Source: Faecalimonas sp.
GTDB taxonomy: Bacteria; Bacillota; Clostridia; Lachnospirales; Lachnospiraceae
Assembly (NCBI GenBank): GCA_020024645.1
Contig: JAHHTN010000099.1
Span: 1 to 5,494 of the forward strand
Length of the DNA: 5,494 bases
Direction of reading: 5' to 3'
Positions 1 to 5,433 of this stretch are shown one piece after another. The position numbers and the translations under genes were made by a program. The number at the start of each line of letters is the position of its first letter. The first letter of the stretch is position 1. A model generated the notes under the pieces. It searched no databases, had not been told where the DNA came from, and saw nothing but the letters and a program-made list of their open reading frames with translations.

Positions 1-179
1 TCATCAAAATCTCAAATTAAGGTTATTTGACACCAATTTTGACACCAATTTTTTGTATATTGACGATTTTTGATGAAATGTGATAAATTCATAAAACCCG
101 TGAAAAGCATGTAAATAGGCACTTTACGGCACTCTATGAACTAAGACAAAAGCTACGCTGTAATAACAAGGGGTGAGTG
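1..179. other. gene-free left edge
   Basis: No convincing gene is visible here. All frames are broken into short pieces without an AGGAG-type ribosome site and start. One forward frame is open from the left edge to a TGA at 71-73 and could be the tail of a gene lying outside the window, but its composition (a repeated Asp-Thr-Asn-Phe from the tandem repeat) gives no family. The stretch holds the 12-bp tandem duplication at 27-50 and a direct GGCACT pair at 118-123 and 128-133, spaced 10 bp. No hairpin with a T-run that could terminate the leftward gene at 180 was found. Confidence 0.5.
27..50. repeat. perfect 12-bp tandem duplication
   Basis: The 12-mer TTGACACCAATT occurs twice head to tail (27-38 and 39-50) with no mismatch. 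Because 12 is divisible by three, it would add four residues in any coding frame. Each copy contains TTGACA, the consensus -35 hexamer, but no -10 stands at the right distance: the nearest TATATT (56-61) is 11 bp from the second copy and 23 bp from the first. It may be a simple slippage duplication or a pair of protein-binding sites. Its function is unknown. Confidence 0.8.
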
Positions 180-707
180 CTAATTTTTTAACTTAACTCT
201 CCATAATTCCTTATAAGGATTTGTTTTTGCTAATCCCACATACTTTACTTCTCCTTTAAACATTCCAAATTCTCCTTGTAATGCTCTAATTCCCAGTATC
301 AACTCTTCTTTTGATAACTTTTTTCCCACAGTCACATGAGGAAGCCATTGCATTGGACGATAATATGGACTTACACTCACATTTTTCTCTTGTAAAAAAA
401 TATTATAAAAATTTTTCGACAAATTTTGTAAATAATTATTCAATACTGGTGTAATATAAAGAACCGATGGAAAAAATAGTCCGACAGAGCATAAGGTTAT
501 TTCTCCTCTACATAATGTTTCCGCTTTTTCTCTTAATTTTTCTATAATTCCAGCGTTATCCCCCATTTCAAAGGAAGAAATCGTCATATGAGGTGGCACT
601 TTATTTTCCGTCATGAATTCATTTCCACTTAATTTAGCCACTTGTTCAATATATCTTTGTATGCGATTGTCTGTTTCCTTATCAAAATATAATGAAATAA
701 AATACAT
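180..707 (-). CDS. 2H phosphoesterase, 2'-5' RNA ligase superfamily
   Basis: A 175-residue protein with the two His-x-Thr motifs that define 2H phosphoesterases: PPHMTIS with His40 and Thr42, and LPHVTVG with His124 and Thr126, about 84 residues apart. In this superfamily the two histidines act as acid and base on 2',3'-cyclic or 2'-5' phosphodiester bonds of RNA or nucleotides. The true substrate cannot be read from the sequence. There is no signal peptide or membrane segment, so it should be cytosolic. The frame is open to an earlier ATG at 782. I chose the ATG at 707 because AGGAG (713-717) lies 5 nt before it and because the protein then begins directly with the first core strand (MYFISLYFD). 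The longer form would add 25 residues and run into the rocF promoter. The gene is divergent from rocF; no clear promoter or terminator of its own was found. Confidence 0.85.
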   Translation of the reverse strand: MYFISLYFDKETDNRIQRYIEQVAKLSGNEFMTENKVPPHMTISSFEMGDNAGIIEKLREKAETLCRGEITLCSVGLFFPSVLYITPVLNNYLQNLSKNFYNIFLQEKNVSVSPYYRPMQWLPHVTVGKKLSKEELILGIRALQGEFGMFKGEVKYVGLAKTNPYKELWRVKLKN

Positions 708-712
708 ATTTT

Positions 713-717
713 CTCCT
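713..717 (-). promoter_or_regulatory. ribosome binding site deciding the 2H phosphoesterase start
   Basis: On the minus strand AGGAG is followed by AAAAT and then ATG, a 5-nt spacing. The upstream in-frame ATG at 782 lacks a comparable site, which favours the shorter 175-residue product. Confidence 0.75.
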
Positions 718-748
718 AAATCACTGCATTTGTCCAACTTTCGCTCAC

Positions 749-777
749 TTGCGATAATAATTTTACCATGATATAAT
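749..777 (+). promoter_or_regulatory. sigma-A promoter of rocF
   Basis: TTGCGA (749-754, four of six consensus bases) and a perfect TATAAT (772-777) are separated by exactly 17 bp. A TG at 769-770 makes an extended -10 (TGATATAAT). Transcription would start near 784, giving a leader of about 40 nt before the rocF start. A short TCGC/GCGA inverted repeat (arms of 4 bp) touches the -35 but is too small to call an operator. Confidence 0.75.
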
Positions 778-824
778 AACATAACTTATCAATACTTAAT
801 AGAAAAACGGAGGATATTATTACT

Positions 825-1685
825 ATGTTACATATATTTGGTTGCCCTATGCACTGTGGCGTTGGGGAAGAAGGATTGATTCATAGCTTAGATTATTTAA
901 ACACACATAACACAAATTTACATTTAACAACAATTCCTGAACTATCTGTAGTCGAAGAAGATTCTGCACATTTAAAAAGATTTAATAGCGTTCTTGAAAA
1001 CTGTACTGCTATTGCAGAATATAGTTATAAAAACATTTTATCTAAAGGAAATACACCTCTTTTCATTGGTGGAGACCACAGTGCTGCTATCGGAACTGTA
1101 TCTGCTACTGCTACACAATATGACAACATCGGTTTAATTTGGATAGATGCTCATGCTGATATTAATACAGATTTGACATCCGCTAGTGGAAATATTCATG
1201 GTATGCCTGTTTCAGCCCTTCTTAACAACTTAAGCCCTGCAGGTGAAAAACTTTCTAAAATCTTAACAGATAACCCAAAAGTAAAACCTGAAAATATTGT
1301 TCATATCGGTTTGCGCGATATTGATCCACCGGAAGCAATTATTTTAAAAGAATTAAATGTAAAATATTTTACATATGACGAAATTAAAGAAAAAGGATTG
1401 GAAACTTGTCTAAATGAAGCAATTGATTATCTCTCTCATTTGGAACACATCCATTTAAGTTTTGATATCGATGCTGTAAATCCACAGTTACTCCCAGGAG
1501 TTTCAGTTCCAGTAAATGATGGATTCACTCTTCCTGAAATTTATCATGTGTTTGAACGACTTTTAAGAGAACTACCAATCTCCGCTTTAGATATTATGGA
1601 ATATAATAAAGAATATGATAAAGATGATATAACTGCTGATTTTGTTTCAGAACTCATTGCTTTTATTCAAAAACAAGTAAACTAA
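825..1685 (+). CDS. rocF: arginase
   Basis: A 286-residue ureohydrolase that should hydrolyse L-arginine to L-ornithine and urea with a binuclear Mn centre in the cytosol. Metal ligands are all visible: His85 (GGDHS), Asp108, His110 and Asp112 (DAHADIN), Asp214 and Asp216 (SFDIDAVNP). The substrate loop is of the arginase type rather than agmatinase or formimidoylglutamase: Asn114, Ser121, Asn123 and His125 (SGNIHG), Asp165/Asp167 (GLRDIDP) and Glu259 (DIMEYN). These align in order and spacing with rat arginase I residues Asn130, Ser137, Asn139, His141, Asp181/Asp183 and Glu277. Length is slightly below the usual 300 or so but complete. GGAGG (809-813) stands 11 nt before the ATG, a little far but the only good site. 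The gene has its own extended -10 promoter and a terminator 3 bp after its stop, so it is monocistronic. No ornithine aminotransferase or arginine transporter lies beside it. Confidence 0.93.
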   Translation: MLHIFGCPMHCGVGEEGLIHSLDYLNTHNTNLHLTTIPELSVVEEDSAHLKRFNSVLENCTAIAEYSYKNILSKGNTPLFIGGDHSAAIGTVSATATQYDNIGLIWIDAHADINTDLTSASGNIHGMPVSALLNNLSPAGEKLSKILTDNPKVKPENIVHIGLRDIDPPEAIILKELNVKYFTYDEIKEKGLETCLNEAIDYLSHLEHIHLSFDIDAVNPQLLPGVSVPVNDGFTLPEIYHVFERLLRELPISALDIMEYNKEYDKDDITADFVSELIAFIQKQVN

Positions 1686-1688
1686 TGA

Positions 1689-1724
1689 AAAACCCAAAAC
1701 AGATTACCGTCTGCTTTGGGTTTT
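1689..1724. terminator. bidirectional intrinsic terminator between rocF and the Mur ligase gene
   Basis: A hairpin with arms 1689-1703 and 1710-1724 pairs 14 of 15 positions (A1699/C1714 is the mismatch) around a 6-nt loop, with a CCC/GGG core. The forward side runs into TTTTCTTATT. The reverse side ends in TTTTT, so it can stop transcription from both convergent genes. It begins 3 bp after the rocF stop codon and ends 15 bp from the Mur ligase stop. Confidence 0.9.
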
Positions 1725-1739
1725 CTTATTATTAGGATT

Positions 1740-3263
1740 CTAATGAGTTTTATTATACTCTTCTAAATATTTTTTTACATAATCTGTATCAGATGGACAA
1801 TCAACATATTCACATCCGTATTTTTGTCTTGTCTCGTTTCCTTTTCCTGTAATCAAAAGAATAGAAGGATTCTCTACAGACTCAATAGCTTTCTTAATTG
1901 CTTCACCTCTGTCCTCAATCATCTCATAAGGGCATCCTTGTGCTTCCACATACTCTGCAATATCTCTTGAAATTTCTTCTACAGGTTCATATCCTGGATC
2001 TTCCGCTGCTAAATATACTTTCTTTGCATATTTTCCAGCAATTGTTCCCAAGTCACGACGCCTTGTAAAGGCTTTTTTGCCTGGGCATCCAAAAATACTT
2101 ATAATTTCTCTATCTGGATATTCTTCTTTAATAGAAGAGAATAATTTTTCAAAACTTAATTTATTATGAGCATAATCTACAACTGCAATGACTTTATCAT
2201 CATCACTTGTAGAAAGTTCCATTCTTCCGCTTGATCTTGCTTTTTTCAATCCTGAATACATATATTCTACTGGAATGTTAAATTGACTTGCAACAGCAAT
2301 AGTGGCAAGTGCATTCTCAACGTTAAATAATCCTGGCATAGTCAATTCAAATTCTGTATCAAATTCTGCACATCGAACATTAAATATTGTTCCGTTTCCT
2401 TCTTTATGAAGATTATACGCATAGAAGTCCGCATCCTCGTTCTGTGTACTGATTGTAACAACTTTCGAAGCACACTGTGCCGCCTCCAAAATTCTATCAG
2501 AAAAATCTGCATCTAAGTTTACAACTGCTGTCTTTGCCTTTTGGAATATAAGAAGTTTTGATGAAAAATAATCTTCAAAATCTTTATGTTCAATTGGACT
2601 AATGTGATCTTCACAAATATTTAAAAATACAGCCACATCAAACATCATTTCATTTACACGTCCATACTTCAAAGCTTGGCTTGATACTTCCATTTCCACA
2701 AACTCCATACCACTATTCACAGCATTTCTGAAATATCCATGAAGTTCTACTGCCTCAGGTGTTGTAATATGAGATTCAATTTTTTCCACACCATCGTAGA
2801 TATCAATTGACGAAATAACCGCACTTTCTTTTTTTCCGTTTGCCGCTAAATAATCATCTAAAATAGATTTCATATAATACACAGAAGTAGATTTTCCTTT
2901 TGTTCCTCCAATACCAATTACATTCAACTCTTTCCATGCTTCATTAAAAAATTTATTTGCTAGTACTGGCATCGCTTTTCGGATATCTTTTACAATGATA
3001 TACGGAACCTCTTCATCCAATTCATATTTTTGTTCGCTAATATAACAAACTGCACCATTTTTTATCGCTTCTTTTAAATATTCTTCTTTAAAAGCCATCC
3101 CCTTACAAATAAAAAATGTATTTTCCGTTACTTTCTTAGAATCAAATGTCAATTGTTCAATAATCGTCTGGCCTTTTCCAAACAATTCTTCCTCAACTAA
3201 ATTATCTTGTTCCTTTATTAATTGTGAGTATAAATCAATTGTATATTTATTCATCTGTTCCAT
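1740..3263 (-). CDS. MurE-like Mur ligase (UDP-N-acetylmuramyl-tripeptide synthetase family)
   Basis: A 507-residue cytosolic ATP-dependent amide ligase with all three Mur domains. The N-terminal domain (about 1-110) carries the MurE-type DSKKV (41-45). The central ATPase domain has the P-loop GIGGTKGKST (117-126), TTPE (167-170), EVSSQAL (192-198), CEDH (217-220) and Lys236 where MurE has its carbamylated lysine. The C-terminal domain follows GRMEL (346-350), with DYAHN (363-367), FGCPGKK (391-397), EDPG (421-424) and GKGNE (473-477). MurE normally adds the third stem-peptide residue to UDP-MurNAc-L-Ala-D-Glu. Here the meso-DAP motif DNPR reads EDPG, so the arginine is replaced by glycine; GKGHE reads GKGNE and SSHAL reads SSQAL. 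The family is sure, but the amino acid it uses is not. It may be a second MurE-like paralogue beside a housekeeping MurE elsewhere. AAGGAGGT lies 3 nt before the ATG at 3263; an ATG three codons later (3254) is also possible. The gene stands alone under a consensus promoter, away from any dcw cluster. Confidence 0.87.
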   Translation of the reverse strand: MEQMNKYTIDLYSQLIKEQDNLVEEELFGKGQTIIEQLTFDSKKVTENTFFICKGMAFKEEYLKEAIKNGAVCYISEQKYELDEEVPYIIVKDIRKAMPVLANKFFNEAWKELNVIGIGGTKGKSTSVYYMKSILDDYLAANGKKESAVISSIDIYDGVEKIESHITTPEAVELHGYFRNAVNSGMEFVEMEVSSQALKYGRVNEMMFDVAVFLNICEDHISPIEHKDFEDYFSSKLLIFQKAKTAVVNLDADFSDRILEAAQCASKVVTISTQNEDADFYAYNLHKEGNGTIFNVRCAEFDTEFELTMPGLFNVENALATIAVASQFNIPVEYMYSGLKKARSSGRMELSTSDDDKVIAVVDYAHNKLSFEKLFSSIKEEYPDREIISIFGCPGKKAFTRRRDLGTIAGKYAKKVYLAAEDPGYEPVEEISRDIAEYVEAQGCPYEMIEDRGEAIKKAIESVENPSILLITGKGNETRQKYGCEYVDCPSDTDYVKKYLEEYNKTH

Positions 3264-3302
3264 ATTACCTCCTTATATAAATCTTTAGTTTTTGCCTAAT
3301 TG

Positions 3303-3326
3303 TTATCAATTATACACCATTGATAA
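3303..3326. promoter_or_regulatory. candidate operator: perfect 8-bp inverted repeat over the Mur ligase -10
   Basis: TTATCAAT (3303-3310) and ATTGATAA (3319-3326) are perfect reverse complements with an 8-bp spacer. The centres of the two arms are 16 bp apart. The repeat overlaps the -10 box (3309-3314) and the start-site region of the leftward promoter, a classical position for a repressor. No regulator gene is in the window to name it. In AT-rich DNA such arms can arise by chance, so binding is an inference. Confidence 0.5.
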
Positions 3327-3337
3327 ATAAGTGTCAA
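3309..3337 (-). promoter_or_regulatory. consensus sigma-A promoter of the Mur ligase gene
   Basis: Read on the minus strand, a perfect TTGACA (3332-3337) and a perfect TATAAT (3309-3314) are separated by exactly 17 bp. Transcription should begin near 3302, about 38 nt before the start codon. A 12/12 consensus promoter suggests high basal strength, so control is more likely by repression than activation. Confidence 0.88.
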
Positions 3338-3373
3338 ACTTGTATTTTCATACATCATAAAGTATTTAACATA

Positions 3374-3410
3374 CATTAAAAAATAATTGTTGAGATATGC
3401 TTTTTTAATG
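3374..3410. promoter_or_regulatory. candidate operator: perfect 10-bp inverted repeat in the pepT promoter
   Basis: CATTAAAAAA (3374-3383) and TTTTTTAATG (3401-3410) are exact reverse complements with a 17-bp spacer. They bracket the pepT -35 box (3390-3395), and the right arm ends one base before the -10 and contains its TG extension. The geometry fits a dimeric regulator site. The arms are mostly A/T runs, so chance or an A-tract bend is a real alternative. Confidence 0.4.
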
Positions 3411-3417
3411 CTATAAT
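3390..3417 (+). promoter_or_regulatory. sigma-A promoter of pepT
   Basis: TTGAGA (3390-3395, five of six) and a perfect TATAAT (3412-3417) are 16 bp apart, with TG at 3409-3410 giving an extended -10 (TGCTATAAT). Transcription should start near 3424, leaving a leader of about 32 nt that contains the A6T6 palindrome 3427-3438 just before the ribosome site. It is back to back with the Mur ligase promoter, with about 52 bp between the two -35 boxes. Confidence 0.85.
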
Positions 3418-3440
3418 AAAGATATGAAAAAATTTTTTAA

Positions 3441-3445
3441 AGGAG
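3441..3445 (+). promoter_or_regulatory. ribosome binding site deciding the pepT start
   Basis: AGGAG sits 10 nt before the ATG at 3456 and only 4 nt before an in-frame GTG at 3450. An ATG at 3448 is followed at once by TGA and is only 2 nt away, so it is not usable. The ATG at 3456 is preferred because catalytic residue numbering then matches known PepT proteins. Confidence 0.65.
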
Positions 3446-3455
3446 ATATGTGAAT

Positions 3456-4673
3456 ATGAGAGCATATGAAAGATTATTGAACTATGTTGTAGTTCGCACT
3501 CCAAGTGATGAAAACTGTGAAAATGTACCTTCTTCTCAGTGTCAGTTTGACTTGGCAAAAATATTGGTAGAGGAATTAAAACAACTTGGGATTGACAATG
3601 CCTACGTAAATGATAAATGCTTCGTATACGCAAAATTGCCAGCTACACCAGGCTATGAAGATAAGACAAAATTAGGTTTTATCGCACATATGGATACCGT
3701 TTCCGATTTCTGTGATCACGATATCGTACCTATAGTTACAGAAAATTATAATGGAAAAGACCTTGTCCTTGGTACAAGTGGACGTACTCTTGCTGTAGCA
3801 GATTTTCCACACTTACCAAGTCTAAAAGGACGTACATTAATTACTTCTGACGGAACAACAATTCTTGGTGCTGACAACAAAGCCGGAATTGCTGAAATTA
3901 TGACTATGTTAGAAAAACTTATTAATGAAAACATTCCTCATGGTCAAATTAGTGTTGCATTTACTCCTGATGAAGAAATCGGTACAGGTGCTCAAAGTTT
4001 TGACGTAGAAACGTTTGATGCTGAATTTGGTTACACTTTAGATGGCGACTTAGAAGGTGAAATTCAATACGAAAACTTCAACGCTTACAAAGCAACTTTT
4101 GATATTACAGGATTCAGTGTTCATCCAGGTTCAAGTAAAAATACAATGATTAACGCAAGTTTAGTTGCTATGGAAATCAATTCAATGTTACCTGCTGGAG
4201 AAACTCCTCGAGGAACAGAAGATTATGAAGGTTTTTATCATCTTGTAAACATGAGTGGCGATGTTTGTAAAGCAACATTAAATTATATTGTCAGAGATCA
4301 TGATGCTTCTTTAATGTGTGCACGTCTTAACACTCTTCGTTTAATTGAAAAATTAATGAATGAAAAATGGGGTGAAGGCACAGTTAAATTAGAAATTGCC
4401 GAACAATACAGAAATATGGCTGAAATCGTAAGTACTTGTATGCATCTAATCGAAAACGCAAAAGTTGCTTGCGAAAATGTTGGAGTAACTCCAAACATCA
4501 TTCCAATTCGAGGTGGTACAGATGGATGCCAATTAAGTTTCAAAGGTCTTCCTTGTCCAAACTTAGGAACAGGCGGACACGGTTACCATGGGCCATATGA
4601 ACACATTAGTGTGGAGGGTATGGACGCTATGACAGATGTAGCTGTAGAAATCGTAAAATTATACGCTAAATAG
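3456..4673 (+). CDS. pepT: peptidase T (tripeptide aminopeptidase, M20B)
   Basis: A 405-residue cytosolic di-zinc metallopeptidase that removes the N-terminal residue from tripeptides, the last steps of peptide use. Visible M20 motifs: AHMDTVSD with His78 and Asp80, GADNKAG with Asp140, TPDEEIGTG with Glu173 and Glu174, TLDGD with Asp196, the dimerisation-lid segment SVHPGSSKN (about 221-229), RGGTDG (353-358), and GTGGHGYHGPYEH with His378. From the ATG at 3456 the positions His78, Asp80, Asp140, Glu173, Glu174 and Asp196 are those I recall for Salmonella PepT, and the last histidine is one off (379). This supports that start over the GTG at 3450. Length is normal for the family (about 408). 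The gene has its own extended -10 promoter and a terminator 17 bp after its stop, so it is monocistronic. It is divergent from the Mur ligase gene. No signal peptide. Confidence 0.95.
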   Translation: MRAYERLLNYVVVRTPSDENCENVPSSQCQFDLAKILVEELKQLGIDNAYVNDKCFVYAKLPATPGYEDKTKLGFIAHMDTVSDFCDHDIVPIVTENYNGKDLVLGTSGRTLAVADFPHLPSLKGRTLITSDGTTILGADNKAGIAEIMTMLEKLINENIPHGQISVAFTPDEEIGTGAQSFDVETFDAEFGYTLDGDLEGEIQYENFNAYKATFDITGFSVHPGSSKNTMINASLVAMEINSMLPAGETPRGTEDYEGFYHLVNMSGDVCKATLNYIVRDHDASLMCARLNTLRLIEKLMNEKWGEGTVKLEIAEQYRNMAEIVSTCMHLIENAKVACENVGVTPNIIPIRGGTDGCQLSFKGLPCPNLGTGGHGYHGPYEHISVEGMDAMTDVAVEIVKLYAK

Positions 4674-4689
4674 AGTATACATATATCTA

Positions 4690-4726
4690 AGAGGGAACAA
4701 CTTTTTAATTTAATGTTGTTCCCTCT
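4690..4726. terminator. terminator hairpin between pepT and the ferritin-like gene
   Basis: Arms 4690-4701 and 4715-4726 form 12 perfect base pairs including a GGG/CCC core, around a 13-nt A/T-only loop. The forward tail (CTTATTATTC) is T-rich but not a pure T-run. The reverse tail is A/T mixed without a T-run. It should serve pepT best and may work weakly for the convergent gene, whose stop codon lies 4 bp away. Confidence 0.75.
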
Positions 4727-4730
4727 CTTA

Positions 4731-5252
4731 TTATTCACAATATTTTTCATACAATGATTCAAAAATCTTTAAATGGCATTTCTCATCTAAGATAATTCTC
4801 TCTAAATTTTCCTGTATATGCCTATCCTCTATCCATGATAACTGTCTTGTATATTTGTCAATTGCATCTAGCTCTCCTTTATAAGCATTTTTTAATAAAA
4901 TATCAATCTTTCTCGAGTATTTGTTGAACTGTGGTGTCCAATAAGCAAATCTTCCATGATTAACACTCCATAATCGTGGTTCTACGCCTAACTTTTCAGA
5001 CAATCTTCCAAAAATATTTAAGTGATGCATCTCCACCATACTAATTTTATGAAAAGCACGTTTAATTTCTTCGTATGGTTCTTCTAAAATAATACTATTA
5101 TAAAAATAAATTGAAATCGCAGACATTTCAGAATTACATCCCCCCATATTTCCTAACATTGCAAATGCATAATCCTGATTTTTTCTACACACCTGTATTT
5201 CTGGATAAGATGTTTCATCCATATATTGATATTTTTCTTTTTTTTCACACAT
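4731..5252 (-). CDS. ferritin-like diiron-domain protein
   Basis: A 173-residue protein with the two-fold Glu...Glu-x-x-His pattern of the ferritin/rubrerythrin four-helix bundle: Glu42 (SEMSAISIY), Glu74 and His77 (VEMHH), Glu127 (GELDAIDKY), Glu157 and His160 (LDEKCH). All six ligands for a dimetal site are present. The two helix pairs (about 25-88 and 112-170) are joined by an aromatic linker (LWSVNHGRFAYW). It lacks the C-terminal rubredoxin CxxC domain of full rubrerythrin, since its cysteines (2, 22, 39, 159, 172) form no CxxC pair. It resembles the small stand-alone ferritin-like proteins common in Clostridia, sometimes labelled bacterioferritin-like or Mn-catalase/CotJC-like. A role in peroxide or iron handling is inference. 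AAGGGAG lies 8 nt before the ATG. No good promoter was found in 5253-5327 (best guess TTCTCT with TATATT, weak). The tRNA terminator just upstream implies it is transcribed separately. Confidence 0.8.
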   Translation of the reverse strand: MCEKKEKYQYMDETSYPEIQVCRKNQDYAFAMLGNMGGCNSEMSAISIYFYNSIILEEPYEEIKRAFHKISMVEMHHLNIFGRLSEKLGVEPRLWSVNHGRFAYWTPQFNKYSRKIDILLKNAYKGELDAIDKYTRQLSWIEDRHIQENLERIILDEKCHLKIFESLYEKYCE

Positions 5253-5327
5253 TTATAAATCTCCCTTCATTACCATAATATATGATATGAATAATAAGAG
5301 AGAAGTATGATGAATTTTTATACGACA

Positions 5328-5360
5328 AAAAAGATAGCCAATACTATTGACTATCTTTTT
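5328..5360 (-). terminator. intrinsic terminator of the tRNA-Trp gene
   Basis: Arms 5328-5342 and 5346-5360 pair at 14 of 15 positions (C5338/A5350 mismatch) around a 3-nt loop. On the minus strand the stem ends in a TTTTTT run, so it stops leftward transcription. It begins only 2 nt after the tRNA discriminator base, leaving almost no 3' trailer between tRNA and hairpin, and it separates the tRNA from the ferritin-like gene. Confidence 0.85.
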
Positions 5361-5362
5361 GA

Positions 5363-5433
5363 CAGGGGATGAGGGAATCGAACCCCCACCAAAAGTTTTG
5401 GAGACTCCTATCATACCATTTGACCAATCCCCT
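5363..5433 (-). tRNA. tRNA-Trp (anticodon CCA)
   Basis: A full cloverleaf of 71 nt can be folded. The acceptor AGGGGAT pairs with ATCCCCT (7/7). The D stem is GTCA/TGAT. The anticodon stem GGAGT/ACTTT holds two G-U pairs and closes the loop CTCCAAA, with anticodon CCA at 5399-5401. The variable loop is 4 nt (TGGT). The T stem GGGGG/CCCTC closes the loop TTCGATT. A1-U72 with G73 is the identity set of bacterial tRNA-Trp. The 3' CCA is not encoded (the bases after G73 read TCA), so it must be added by nucleotidyltransferase after trimming. Its promoter probably lies outside the window. Confidence 0.95.

Noticed and set aside
27..61. Promoter using TTGACA in the tandem repeat with TATATT at 56-61
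   Set aside because: Spacings of 11 and 23 bp are both outside the workable 15-19 bp range, and no gene follows on that strand.
22..88. C-terminus of a leftward gene (a Lys-Ile-Gly-Val-Lys repeat ending in TAA)
   Set aside because: The frame is closed by a TGA at 89-91, has no start codon, and its apparent pattern comes only from the 12-bp duplication.
129..180. GCACTC/GAGTGC inverted repeat as terminator of the 2H phosphoesterase gene
   Set aside because: Only 6 bp of stem with about 40 nt between the arms and no T-run.
708..782. N-terminal extension of the 2H phosphoesterase from the ATG at 782
   Set aside because: It has no good ribosome site, does not match the core fold, and overlaps the rocF promoter; the ATG at 707 has AGGAG at 5 nt.
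3418..3455. Riboswitch, T-box or attenuator in the pepT leader
   Set aside because: The predicted leader is only about 32 nt, too short for such structures; the A6T6 palindrome has no loop.
3376..3633. 85-residue open frame on the minus strand
   Set aside because: It covers the pepT promoter and the antisense of the pepT start, has a Ser/His/Ile-rich composition without a family, and no ribosome site.
3746..3934. 62-residue open frame antisense to pepT
   Set aside because: It is a shadow of the strongly conserved pepT coding frame with no own signals.
4298..4543. 81-residue open frame antisense to pepT
   Set aside because: It is a shadow of pepT; no ribosome site and no recognisable motif.
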